A DNA stretch of 54,480 nt. Source: SURF-24 sp964537965. GTDB taxonomy: Bacteria > Bacteroidota > Ignavibacteria > Ignavibacteriales > SURF-24. Position 1 is the first letter of the stretch, and the number at the start of each line of letters is the position of its first letter. Made by a program: the position numbers and the translations under genes. Positions 26,416-35,446 of this stretch are shown one piece after another. The stretch lies in contig CAZIDB010000002.1 in NCBI GenBank assembly GCA_964537965.1, positions 1 to 54,480 on the forward strand, given 5' to 3'. The notes below the pieces were generated by a model, which saw only the letters and a program-made list of their open reading frames with translations, had not been told where the DNA came from and ran no database searches.

Positions 26416-26956
26416 TGTTAAATTCTCCTTTTCGGATCATTATTTCTTTTAACAGGTTTCTTGCAGTAAACAATCTTGATCTTACTTTATTCACCGGAAT
26501 GTTTACTACATCTGCAATCTCTTCGTAGGATAATTCCTGGAAGTGTTTAAGTATTATTAATGTCCTGTACTCTTCTTTTAACATGTCAATTGCGTTTTGA
26601 ATTTTTACCGATTCTTCATTCTTTTCGAAAATATCAGCCGGCGATTTTTCAGTTCTAAAATTTTCCTCATAGTATTCATCATACTGTTTCCTGTTGCCCA
26701 AAAAGTTTAAGGATTCATTTACTCCTATACGATACAACCAGCTGAAAAATTTATGTTCAAAATTAAATGTTGATAAATTGTAATATGCCTTAATAAAAAT
26801 ATTCTGTGTAATGTCTTTTGCTTCATCATAATTACGGATCATTCTTAGCACTAAATTGAAAACCGGTTTCTGATACCTGACAATCAATTCCTTATAAACT
26901 TCAGTTTTACCGTTAAGTATTTCCGTTATCAGGCTGTTATCATTTTTTTCATTCAT
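26408..26956 (-). CDS. ECF-family RNA polymerase sigma factor
   Basis: 182 aa, normal size for group 4 sigma factors. Region 2 (about residues 20-85) contains VRYQKPVFNLVLRMIRNYDEAKDITQ and NIFIKAYYNLSTF..EHKFFSWLYRIGVNESLN. Region 4 (about 120-172) contains LKEEYRTLIILKHFQELSYEEIADVVNIPVNKVRSRLFTAR split as a helix-turn-helix. It directs RNA polymerase to a small regulon under control of the overlapping downstream anti-sigma gene. It lies 41 bases after the ABC ATPase gene on the same strand, so read-through from the signalling cluster is possible. Confidence 0.93.
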   Translation of the reverse strand: MNEKNDNSLITEILNGKTEVYKELIVRYQKPVFNLVLRMIRNYDEAKDITQNIFIKAYYNLSTFNFEHKFFSWLYRIGVNESLNFLGNRKQYDEYYEENFRTEKSPADIFEKNEESVKIQNAIDMLKEEYRTLIILKHFQELSYEEIADVVNIPVNKVRSRLFTARNLLKEIMIRKGEFNNE

Positions 26957-26997
26957 AACTACAAGTGAATTATAAAAAAGTTGGTAAATAATTTTTA

Positions 26998-27810
26998 TTA
27001 ATTATATTCTTTTCTTAATTGCTCATAAACATCATCTGTAAGTCTTTCTTTTTTTCTAAGATCGGTAAACTTATCAAGCAGGTCGTCAACGGAAAGCCTG
27101 CTTTTCTCTTTCTCGTCTATATCTTCAATAATGCTTCCTTTATACATCATTATTGTTCTTGTACCAAGCTGAAGCGCCTGCTGCATGCTGTGTGTAATCA
27201 TTATTGTTGTAAGGTTTTCCTTCTCAATAAATTTCTTTGTAAGCTTAATTACCTGTGCGGCGGTTTTAGGATCAAGCGCCGCCGTATGCTCATCAAGAAG
27301 AAGAACCTTAGGATTATTAATTACAGACATTAAAAGCGTGATTGCCTGGCGCTGCCCACCGGATAAAGTACCAATTATATTATCAAGCCTGTCTTCAAGC
27401 TGCATTTCTAACGAACTTACCTGTTCTCTGAATTGTCTTCTTAGATTTCCTTTAAGACTAATTTTAGGTATCCGCTTTTTACCTCGGTAATAAGCCATCA
27501 ACAGGTTTTCGGAAATTGTCATTTTAGGTGCTGTACCACTAAATGGATTTTGAAATACACGCGAGATGTACTTGGCTCTTTCAAATTCTTTTTCTTTTGT
27601 AACATCTTTCCCGGAGATTTCAATTTTTCCGTTATCCGGTTCAATTGTTCCGGCAACCATATTAAGTAATGTTGATTTACCAGATCCGTTGGTGCCGATA
27701 ATTGTTAAAAACTCTCCGTCATTTATTTTAAGATTAATATCCTTAAGAGCAACAACTTCATTTATTGAGCCCGGATTAAAAACTTTATTTATTTCTGTTA
27801 GCTTTATCAT
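26998..27810 (-). CDS. ABC transporter ATP-binding protein (partner of the permease/binding-protein fusion)
   Basis: 270 aa from the ATG at 27810 (MIKLTEINKVF, preceded by GCAGAGAA); an upstream TTG at 27837 is less likely. Walker A GTNGSGKST, Q-loop VFQNPFSGTAPKMT, signature LSGGQRQA, Walker B VLLLDEHTAALD and H-loop THSM are all present. The sequence type (SRVFQNPFSGTAP, DEHTAALDPKTA) is that of the ATPase of TrpXYZ-like transporters that use an ABC_sub_bind (PF04392-type) binding protein. Its membrane partner is the fused permease gene at 32603-35446, five genes upstream in the same cluster. Substrate unknown; amino acid or nucleoside are options from the family. Confidence 0.9.
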   Translation of the reverse strand: MIKLTEINKVFNPGSINEVVALKDINLKINDGEFLTIIGTNGSGKSTLLNMVAGTIEPDNGKIEISGKDVTKEKEFERAKYISRVFQNPFSGTAPKMTISENLLMAYYRGKKRIPKISLKGNLRRQFREQVSSLEMQLEDRLDNIIGTLSGGQRQAITLLMSVINNPKVLLLDEHTAALDPKTAAQVIKLTKKFIEKENLTTIMITHSMQQALQLGTRTIMMYKGSIIEDIDEKEKSRLSVDDLLDKFTDLRKKERLTDDVYEQLRKEYN

Positions 27811-27840
27811 TTCTCTGCCAGTTACTTTCCGGAACAAGAT

Positions 27841-29076
27841 TTATTTAAATCTTTCTGCTATGTATTTGTACGTGTCCTGCACACCAAGTTTTGCACTGCT
27901 TGGACCAACTCTTATATAAAATTCCTCATCAAATCCCTTCTGGTGCAAAAAGACAGGGGCGGGACTTTTAAGACATTTAACAACGCATACTGTTTTGTCG
28001 CTTATTTTTTCAAGTGAAGAATGAATGTATGGACTATGCTCTTCGCCTAAAGATGCTTTAATAAGATTCCAGAAGTGCAGTTGAAATTTATCGTCATTAT
28101 CAAATGCATCTGTTTCAATTCCTTCAATGCTGCCGTCATCTCTTACCCCAATAAAAAGGTTACCACCGTTGGAGTTTAGAAAGGCGGATATTGTTTTAAG
28201 ACTTGCATGCTCAATTGCAGAATCTTTTTTGCCTTCCTTGATGTTCCATCTTAAAGATGATTTGAATTCAATATTAGCTCCTTCTCCAGTATTAATAATC
28301 TCCAGCACTTCAGAAACTTTCTCTGCAAGGTTATCAAAGAAGGAAAGATATTCCAATGTAGCAAAAGCCTGCCTGTGTATTGCACCAAATGAATGCTCAA
28401 GCTCTTCAATTTCTTTCCTGTGAGCGGAAAAGTTATTCAGATAAATATTCAGGACTGAGTTTGTATATTCCGAAGGACTTATTTTTTTTGATACTAAAAG
28501 TATTGGTAACAGGATTCCCGCATTATGAACCTTGTTCAAAAAATAGACTGCGCTCTTTTTTGAACTGTCCATCCAGGAATAATTTTCTTTTATAAAATTA
28601 ATAAACTTCTCAAATGATTTCTCTGAGTTTTGAATAGCCAGGATTCCGTTTTCACCTAAAAACTTGTTAAGGCTTTTAACAATACTTGACGAACCGCCAA
28701 ATATAAAGTTGATCTTTTGCCTGTTGTCTAAAAGAAAATCTATTTTTTCACTCACATCAAGATCATTGCCGGATTCTGTACCAAATTTTAGTTTAACAAA
28801 ATAATCTTCAGTCAACTTTTGCTGCAAAGAATTCATGATTAAATCATTGCCTGCATCAATAAAATCTTTTTGATATGAAAAGAGCCTGTAAGATGTAATT
28901 CCCTCAGAAGGAACCGAATCAGAAACTGATAATTCAGTAATAATAAACTGTAGTAACCTTGGATTAGTATGAATGAATTCATTACCGGCAGGTGTAAGCA
29001 ACGGTGAATCACCATAAAAGATAATATAATCTTTATCTCTGATTGTAAGATCAAGAAGCTGCGGATTTATTTCCAT
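27841..29076 (-). CDS. AlbA_2 (Schlafen-like) domain protein with unrecognised N-terminal region
   Basis: 411 aa, no signal peptide. The C-terminal 145 residues carry the AlbA_2/Schlafen-type pattern: EGANIEFKSSLRW near 270, ISAFLNSNGGNLFIGVRDDGSIEGIE near 298, and FYIRVGPSSAKL near 390. Such domains are found in putative nucleic-acid-binding or ATP-dependent regulators. The N-terminal 260 residues are not recognised; the segment 170-255 is mostly helical with several E/K-rich stretches. It lies between the STAS gene and the ABC ATPase, 23 and 30 bases away, so it belongs to the transport/signalling operon. A role as the output of the pathway is possible but not shown. Confidence 0.72.
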   Translation of the reverse strand: MEINPQLLDLTIRDKDYIIFYGDSPLLTPAGNEFIHTNPRLLQFIITELSVSDSVPSEGITSYRLFSYQKDFIDAGNDLIMNSLQQKLTEDYFVKLKFGTESGNDLDVSEKIDFLLDNRQKINFIFGGSSSIVKSLNKFLGENGILAIQNSEKSFEKFINFIKENYSWMDSSKKSAVYFLNKVHNAGILLPILLVSKKISPSEYTNSVLNIYLNNFSAHRKEIEELEHSFGAIHRQAFATLEYLSFFDNLAEKVSEVLEIINTGEGANIEFKSSLRWNIKEGKKDSAIEHASLKTISAFLNSNGGNLFIGVRDDGSIEGIETDAFDNDDKFQLHFWNLIKASLGEEHSPYIHSSLEKISDKTVCVVKCLKSPAPVFLHQKGFDEEFYIRVGPSSAKLGVQDTYKYIAERFK

Positions 29077-29099
29077 ATAGGCATCAGATTAGTTTAAAA

Positions 29100-29435
29100 T
29101 TATTTTAGTGAGTTTAATGCTTCATCCAAAGAATTATAAACCGCGAAGTCAGAATTAAAATCGATTATCTCAAAAACTCTTTGAATATTTTCATTTGCAT
29201 TGCAAAATACAATTTTTGCATCAAAGTTTTTTGTTTTTTGTGAAGCAAGATAAAAGATTCTTATTCCCGCACTGCTTAAAAACTCTAATTGTGCACAATT
29301 AATAATTATCTTAAGTTTTTCGGCAGATAAATGATTAAGGAATTCATCCTTGAACGATTGCGCATTAGAGCTGTCTAACTTACCAACCAGTTCAAAGATA
29401 TTAATTTCATTTTCATTTCTGATGTTTAATTTCAT
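29100..29435 (-). CDS. STAS-domain anti-sigma factor antagonist
   Basis: 111 aa from the ATG at 29435, which follows a strong Shine-Dalgarno GGGAGGGAGG; a TTG one codon earlier is not needed. It is a single STAS domain of the SpoIIAA/RsbV type: FELVGKLDSSNA, IIINCAQLEFLSSAGIRI with S54/S55 as the likely phosphorylation site, and the C-terminal helix VFEIIDF. In partner switching the unphosphorylated form binds a HATPase kinase, and a SpoIIE phosphatase restores it. A LYTS-SpoIIE gene lies 49 bases upstream and a HATPase is fused to the permease before that, forming one full module. Confidence 0.88.
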   Translation of the reverse strand: MKLNIRNENEINIFELVGKLDSSNAQSFKDEFLNHLSAEKLKIIINCAQLEFLSSAGIRIFYLASQKTKNFDAKIVFCNANENIQRVFEIIDFNSDFAVYNSLDEALNSLK

Positions 29436-29484
29436 CAAACCTCCCTCCCGGGATAAACATTAATCTTTATTATTTATTTTCTTA

Positions 29485-30864
29485 TTAAGCTGTCTCGTTT
29501 CCGGTAAATTTTAATGCAAGAACAGTAATGTCATCCGACTGTTCTTTTCCTTTTGTAAATGAATCGACATCATTTACAAGTTCTTTCACAATTGCTTCCG
29601 CAGAATAACTTCTTGTCCTTGTAAGAGTTTTTTTTACTCCTTCTTCCCTGAACATTTGTCCCTCTCTGTTTATTGCTTCCGTAATGCCGTCAGTATAAAG
29701 TAAAATTAAATCGCCGGGTTTAAGCATAAATCCCATTTCCTTAAAAGTAATATTTGGTTTAATGCCAAGCGGAATATTCCTGAGTGTATCAAGACAAGTA
29801 ATTTCACCTGATTGTTCAGCGATAAACGGGGGATTATGACCTGCCGTGCTAAAAATTAAATGACCGGTTTTTGTATCCAGCACGGCTATAAATAAAGTAA
29901 CAAACATTAGCAATTCGTTGTCCCTGCAGATTTCTTCATTAACAAGACTTAGAATTGCTGAAGTTGAAATCTTTTCTGCGGAAACGCGTTTTTCATACAA
30001 CGCGATTGCGCGGGTAATGCTTTTACATTGAGCCATAAAGAGCGCAGAAGAAATTCCTTTATCTGAGACATCGCCAATTAAAAAACACAAATGCCTGTCA
30101 TCAATAAAAAAGAAATCATAAAGGTCCCCGCCAATTTCCTTAGCCGGTTTCATGAACGCATACAGTTCAAATTCTTTCCTGTCCGGAAAAGGAGGAAAGA
30201 TTTGTGGCACCATACTCATCTGGAAATCGTGTGCAATTTGTAATTCGCTCATCATAATATTTTTAGATGTCTCAGTAGCTCTTTCCTTAATTGCATTTAA
30301 TGTAATGAACATAAGAACCGCCATTCCAACCGCATTTACAATTATCATTGCTCCCATATTGGTTTTCATAGTTGTCCATAGATCCATATCATTAAAATGT
30401 CCTATGGTTACATTTATTGCTATGTGCAGAAGTTCAAGCATGATATCAAATACAACTGCTCCCCATATTCCAATAATCCTATTATTGTTCCACTTGTAGA
30501 TTAGTCCACCGGCTAAACCTGCCAGGATAGTTATAATAGCACTGCCAAGGTGTGTTCCGCCTTCAAGATAAAAATACCTGTGAACACCTCCTATAATTCC
30601 TGCGCTTATTCCAACAACCGGACCCGCAATTAAACCGGCAAACGCAGGAAATATTCCCCTCACATTTATAATAATATTATTATCAAGCTGAACACCATTA
30701 ATTGTCCCGTAAATTGCAAACGCTCCGAAAACCAAAATCAGGATAAGACTGTTTTTTAAATTGAGATTCTTGTTTACAATTACATCAATATATAATTTGG
30801 TTCGCGTAATAAGATATGCGACTATTAAGATTACTGCCAGTTCATTTACTAAAGAAATAAGCAT
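29485..30864 (-). CDS. LYTS-type membrane sensor with SpoIIE/PP2C phosphatase output
   Basis: 459 aa from the ATG at 30864 (a GTG two codons earlier is possible). The first 195 residues are a 5TM LYTS sensor: about five to six helices with NVRGIFPAFAGLIAGPVVGISAGIIGGVHRY split over two helices. After a linker comes a PP2C/SpoIIE domain (about 215-459) with IGGDLYDFFFID, GDVSDKGISSALFM, TDGITEA and SDDITVLALKF, which supply the metal-binding aspartates. It should dephosphorylate a STAS protein in response to a membrane signal. The phosphatase domain is closely related to that of the receiver-SpoIIE protein at 40026-41195; both share FPPFPDRKEFE. It begins 8 bases after the permease-HATPase stop. 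Confidence 0.88.
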   Translation of the reverse strand: MLISLVNELAVILIVAYLITRTKLYIDVIVNKNLNLKNSLILILVFGAFAIYGTINGVQLDNNIIINVRGIFPAFAGLIAGPVVGISAGIIGGVHRYFYLEGGTHLGSAIITILAGLAGGLIYKWNNNRIIGIWGAVVFDIMLELLHIAINVTIGHFNDMDLWTTMKTNMGAMIIVNAVGMAVLMFITLNAIKERATETSKNIMMSELQIAHDFQMSMVPQIFPPFPDRKEFELYAFMKPAKEIGGDLYDFFFIDDRHLCFLIGDVSDKGISSALFMAQCKSITRAIALYEKRVSAEKISTSAILSLVNEEICRDNELLMFVTLFIAVLDTKTGHLIFSTAGHNPPFIAEQSGEITCLDTLRNIPLGIKPNITFKEMGFMLKPGDLILLYTDGITEAINREGQMFREEGVKKTLTRTRSYSAEAIVKELVNDVDSFTKGKEQSDDITVLALKFTGNETA

Positions 30865-30872
30865 CGGCACTC

Positions 30873-32588
30873 TTAATGATTAAAGTGGAGAATTAATTTA
30901 ACATTATCTTCTTTATGTTCCGTCTTTAACGAATCAGGAAAACGTTTTATCATGAAGGCAGACAGTTTGAGAGCAGCACTTTCATCCTTAATAAGATCTT
31001 CCTTTGTCGGCTTCTTATCAGGAAACTCAAACGGAATTCCTTTATATGTTACAATAACATCAAGATTAAATTCATCAAAACTCACTTCCATTTTTACTTC
31101 TTTGTCGGTCAGTTCAAAACTATTTATGGATTCCATAATTTCATTCATAGCAGTAGCGGCATTAAATATAACTTCCTTCCTGGCACCCCAAATGCCTCCC
31201 TGTTTTTCCATAAATGTTAAAATATCATCTGCTGAATTTTTACCAGCCCGGAGGACAAGAGTTTGTTTTTTAGCAATACCAATCCTGAAAAGCAGATTAA
31301 GTCCGATTGCACAGATTGTGGTTAATGATAACGATGAGCTGAAAACAGGTTTGATCCAGGAATGAACACCAGAATAAAGATTTGGAACCATGTCTACGCT
31401 TAAACCAAAAATAAGCGATGCACCGATGACAAATATTTTTCGTGTATCAAGCATCCTGGACATCATCATCTGGAAACCGGTTGTAATCATAAAACTAATT
31501 GAAAAAATTAATGCTGCACCTATAACCGGTCTCGGCATAATAATAAATATTTCAGAAAGTTTCGGGAAGAACGCAAGAACAATCAGAATTAAGCTTATTG
31601 GAATAGCAATCCTGCGGCTTGTAGCACCTGTTGCTAAAGACAATCCAACATTTGATGATGATGTAGATTGACCATAGCCCCCTATAAGCCCTGGAATTAC
31701 ACCACCCAAACCATCGGCAAGAATTCCGCCGGAGACTGTTTTCATATCAACTCTTTTCCAGTCGGCGTCATTAATCTTCTGGCAGGTTACAAGATCACCT
31801 ACAGTTTTGAATGTAGAGCAGATAGTGGCTACTGCAAAAGGAATAATCAGAGTAAAATCAAAAGACCATTTAATATGACTGATCTGTGGGAATGAAAAAA
31901 ATGAAGCCGAATTGAAATTCTGAATATCCGATTGCGGGATAACATTAAAAATTATCCCAAGTATATAACCTAATATCATTCCTATAAGCGTGCAATAAAG
32001 TTTTAGATTTCCCCTGCTCCATATATTTAATCCTATCATCATCATTAGAGTTATTACGCCTATTACCACTTCCATCGGAAGTATTTCAGAATCTCCTGCT
32101 CCTATTCCAAAAAAGTTTTTTACAGAAAGAGGAAGGACAACAATACCAACCATTGCAACAATTAATCCTGTAACTTCAGCGGGAAAGAGAAAACGAATTT
32201 TTTTCATTACTCTTGAGAACAAAATTTCAATTACACCGGCAAGCAGCGTCATACCGAATAAAAGCGGAAGCCCACCTGCAAGTGCGGCAGATTTAGAAGC
32301 ATCAAAATAGGCGGGACCTGAAACTGACGGACAAAGATAACCTGAACCGACAGGACCCATTCTGTATGATTGAATAAATGCCGATACTCCGGCAGCAATT
32401 AATGAAATACTGACAAGGCTTTGCGCTTCTTCAGGTGTTATGTTGTTACCCATCAGTCTTATAATCATAACCGGCATTATGATACCGATAAATATGATAC
32501 ATACATGCTGTACACCCAATAAAACAGTTATTAAGGTCGGTGGATTATCTTCCACACCATAAGTTAAATTGATTGGTTTTTTAGGCAT
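30873..32588 (-). CDS. NCS2-type nucleobase permease fused to a HATPase (RsbW-like) domain
   Basis: 571 aa from the ATG at 32588, preceded by GCAGG. The first 440 residues are a xanthine/uracil permease: LTYGVEDNPPTLITVLLGVQHV, GYLCPSVSGPAYF and the GGYGQSTSSSNVGLSLATGATSR motif split in the middle. The last 120 residues are extra: ARKEVIFNAATAMNEIMESI is the N-box of a GHKL ATPase of the anti-sigma kinase type, followed by MEVSFDEFNLDVIVTYKGIPFEF and ALKLSAFMIKRFPDS..EHKEDNVKLIL. A free NCS2 permease is normally about 430-460 residues. The kinase domain would thus be tethered to the transporter. Neighbours are a SpoIIE phosphatase and STAS protein downstream and the ABC fusion upstream. Confidence 0.87.
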   Translation of the reverse strand: MPKKPINLTYGVEDNPPTLITVLLGVQHVCIIFIGIIMPVMIIRLMGNNITPEEAQSLVSISLIAAGVSAFIQSYRMGPVGSGYLCPSVSGPAYFDASKSAALAGGLPLLFGMTLLAGVIEILFSRVMKKIRFLFPAEVTGLIVAMVGIVVLPLSVKNFFGIGAGDSEILPMEVVIGVITLMMMIGLNIWSRGNLKLYCTLIGMILGYILGIIFNVIPQSDIQNFNSASFFSFPQISHIKWSFDFTLIIPFAVATICSTFKTVGDLVTCQKINDADWKRVDMKTVSGGILADGLGGVIPGLIGGYGQSTSSSNVGLSLATGATSRRIAIPISLILIVLAFFPKLSEIFIIMPRPVIGAALIFSISFMITTGFQMMMSRMLDTRKIFVIGASLIFGLSVDMVPNLYSGVHSWIKPVFSSSLSLTTICAIGLNLLFRIGIAKKQTLVLRAGKNSADDILTFMEKQGGIWGARKEVIFNAATAMNEIMESINSFELTDKEVKMEVSFDEFNLDVIVTYKGIPFEFPDKKPTKEDLIKDESAALKLSAFMIKRFPDSLKTEHKEDNVKLILHFNH

Positions 32589-32602
32589 ATACAACCTGCT
32601 AA

Positions 32603-35446
32603 TTATTTTTTAATAACGGCAGCCTTTTTAATTATATTTTCCGGAACTTCATACCCAATTTGTTTTGCAGTTGTTAAATTGATTGCGAGCTTTTCCGGGA
32701 CATACTTTTCCACATCAATACCAGAAATTTTTTCGCCCTGCACAAATCTTTCAAAAACTGTTGCAGCTTTTTTGCCTACATCAAAATAATCTGCGCCAAG
32801 AGCAAATAGTACCCCGTCATTCACATCTGCAGGAGTATTTGTTATGTAAGGTATTTTATTTTTGATCATCGTTTTTGCTATTGACGGTACAACGACTGTA
32901 ACCGTCACATCACCCGAAGTAAAGAAGAGATCGATCTTCTCATTTACAAGTGATTTAACAGCTTCATCTATTTCATTTGAATTGGTAATTGTCCGTTCAA
33001 TCAGTTTGAAGCCATATTTTTTACATGCATCTCTTGCTTTTAAAGTACAGTACTCAGAATTTGATTCTGCCGCATTCCACACAATTCCAATTGTTTTAGC
33101 TTTTGGGAATACTTCTCTCATTAATTTGATCGTTGATTCTACCGGTTGCGGGGTTGCCAAACCTGTAACGTATGAAGCATGATCTTTAAATGATTTAACC
33201 AAACCGGATTTTATAGGATCTGTTACTGCACAAAAAATGTGAGGGATGGATTTATTGTTACCAAACATTACCTGAGCCGCAATTGTTGATACCGTAATGA
33301 CGTAATCATAATTTTTGCTTACAATATCTTTGGCAAGCGACTGAGCAACTCCAAAATCTCCGTTTGGGTTTTTCTTATCAATTACAATATTATTTTTTGT
33401 AAGAACACCGGAACGGTTTAGTTCATCTACAATTCCATCGGCAGTAGTATTCAGAAGAGTATTATCAGTAAACTGCATAAGTGCAAGCCTTTTTTGTTTA
33501 CCACCGGTTGTATTTGCAGCAGATGAAAGTTCTTTTTTATTCAGCTTACCATTTTCAACTGTAGCAGTCGCTTCTGCTTTAACTTCATCGGGAATCTTTA
33601 TACCCAATTTCTTTTCTTCATCAAGATTAATACCGATAGTTGTCATATTGTAAATTTCATACGGGATTGCAGAAGGATTCTGACCTTTAATAATCTTATC
33701 AATTATTCTTGCTGCCTGATACCCGCTAGTAAGATATTCATATCCATAAACGGCAAGAGCTCCGTCTGCTAATCTCTCAACATCATTTGAGTAGATAGGA
33801 ATTTTATTTGCGCGTGCTACTTTTACAATTGATTCAAAAGAAGCATAAACCATTATATCAGGTGTAAGGAAAAATGCGTCTATTCCCTTACCTGCAAGAG
33901 ACTGTGCTGCCTGGTATACTTCACTTGAATTTGCAATTGTCGCTCCTGCCATACTAAAGTTTTTATCTTCGGAAATATAGTTTTCAAGTTGTTTAACATT
34001 ATAGACTGAATTTGGAAATGCAGCATTCCAGATTACCCCGAATTTCATTTTACCAGTGTGAATTTTTTTAATAATCCGGAGCAATTCTTTGATAGGTGCT
34101 GTGCCATAAACGCCGGTTATATTTGCCGGGTGATCAGTATCAGTTTTACCAACACCAATAATAAACGGATTGGCAACTGTAGCAAAAACAACAGGTTTGT
34201 TTTTTATTTTCTTAGCTGCTGCCTGTGTGCTTGGTGTTGAGATTGTAAGGTAAATATCAATATCCTGGTTTATAAAATTATCAATTATAGTGCTTATGGT
34301 TGGTATATCACCGTTGGCATTCTTTTCAATTATCTTACAATTAACTCCATCCTGGTAACCAAGTTTTTTCATCTCCTGGTAGAAACCATCTCTTGTAAGA
34401 GTTAATATTGTTGCATCGTTTGGAATTACGATGCCAATCTTAACCATCTTTTCTTCCGGCTGCTTAGTCAATAAACCAAAGATTAAAAAGTATGCCCCCG
34501 TTACAATAACTGCACCAATCAATACTGCAGCCAGGACTTTTCTTTTCCTATATAAAACAGAATTAACCATTGATAACTTTTTCTTCCTGAAACCAAAAAT
34601 CTGGGAGGCAACTAAGGTAAAGAATACGAACACTGCCGTAATTAACTTAAGATCATTCGGGTCTAAACCGACATACAATGCTAATGCTACCATCAAACGG
34701 AATATAATTGAGCCAATTATTACACTTAAAGTTCTTACAAGGATTGATGTCTTTTTAATTAATGCTTCACCAATAATAACAGAAGCAAGGCTGAACACAA
34801 TTGCACCGACTCCCATTCCAATATCAGCAAAACCCTGGTATTGAGAAACCAGGGCGCCGGAAATTCCAACAAGTCCGTTTGCCAAAGCAATACCAAAGAT
34901 TTTCATGAAGTTTACATTTACGCCGGCAGCGGAAACCATAATCGGGTTATCACCGGTCGCGCGCATCGATATTCCAAAATCAGTCTTAAAGAACACCGAG
35001 ATTATTAACCATGTAATTGCAATAAAAACGGCAAGACAAATGCATAGCCATATTTCAGGATTTAAATCAGGATTAAACTTTTCAAAATAAGTAACAAAGC
35101 TTGGGCTGTTCAGAAGCGGAATATTTGATTTACCCATAATACGGAGATTAACAGAATATAAACCCGTCATTACAAGGATACCGGCAAGCAATCCATTTAT
35201 TTTAAATTTCGTATGAATAAAACCGGTTAAGAAACCAGCAGCTGCGCCCGCAAGAAAAGATAATATAAGAACGAAAAACGGATCCATGCCACCGACAATT
35301 AATACAGCCGCAACCGAAGCTCCGGTTGTAAAACTTCCATCAACTGTTATGTCCGCAAAGTCGTAAATTTTATAAGTTATAAAAACACCAAGAGCCATAA
35401 AGCTGTAAAGAAAGCCAAGGTTAATTGCACCAATCCATAATTCCAT
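32603..35446 (-). CDS. ABC permease fused to two tandem substrate-binding domains
   Basis: 947 aa. Residues 1-285 are a BPD_transp_2-type permease (GFLYSFMALGVFITYKIYDFADITVDGSF), then a further membrane helix at about 304-326. Two ABC_sub_bind-type periplasmic domains follow, at about 335-615 (KIGIVIPNDATILTL ... GVIWNAAFPNSVYN) and 650-940 (RLALMQFTDNTLLNT ... GIVWNAAESNSEYC). The two are clear paralogs. In related TrpXYZ-like systems the binding protein is a separate, single-domain protein. The start overlaps the stop of the STAS gene upstream by one base (TAATG) and follows GGAGGAAG. The ATPase is encoded at 26998-27810. A fixed binding protein with two sites per permease chain is unusual. 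Confidence 0.9.
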   Translation of the reverse strand: MELWIGAINLGFLYSFMALGVFITYKIYDFADITVDGSFTTGASVAAVLIVGGMDPFFVLILSFLAGAAAGFLTGFIHTKFKINGLLAGILVMTGLYSVNLRIMGKSNIPLLNSPSFVTYFEKFNPDLNPEIWLCICLAVFIAITWLIISVFFKTDFGISMRATGDNPIMVSAAGVNVNFMKIFGIALANGLVGISGALVSQYQGFADIGMGVGAIVFSLASVIIGEALIKKTSILVRTLSVIIGSIIFRLMVALALYVGLDPNDLKLITAVFVFFTLVASQIFGFRKKKLSMVNSVLYRKRKVLAAVLIGAVIVTGAYFLIFGLLTKQPEEKMVKIGIVIPNDATILTLTRDGFYQEMKKLGYQDGVNCKIIEKNANGDIPTISTIIDNFINQDIDIYLTISTPSTQAAAKKIKNKPVVFATVANPFIIGVGKTDTDHPANITGVYGTAPIKELLRIIKKIHTGKMKFGVIWNAAFPNSVYNVKQLENYISEDKNFSMAGATIANSSEVYQAAQSLAGKGIDAFFLTPDIMVYASFESIVKVARANKIPIYSNDVERLADGALAVYGYEYLTSGYQAARIIDKIIKGQNPSAIPYEIYNMTTIGINLDEEKKLGIKIPDEVKAEATATVENGKLNKKELSSAANTTGGKQKRLALMQFTDNTLLNTTADGIVDELNRSGVLTKNNIVIDKKNPNGDFGVAQSLAKDIVSKNYDYVITVSTIAAQVMFGNNKSIPHIFCAVTDPIKSGLVKSFKDHASYVTGLATPQPVESTIKLMREVFPKAKTIGIVWNAAESNSEYCTLKARDACKKYGFKLIERTITNSNEIDEAVKSLVNEKIDLFFTSGDVTVTVVVPSIAKTMIKNKIPYITNTPADVNDGVLFALGADYFDVGKKAATVFERFVQGEKISGIDVEKYVPEKLAINLTTAKQIGYEVPENIIKKAAVIKK

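Noticed and set aside
26408..26956. ECF sigma factor as the direct target of the RsbW-like kinases
   Set aside because: Partner-switch kinases normally bind SigB/SigF-type sigma factors, and this ECF factor has its own overlapping anti-sigma gene.
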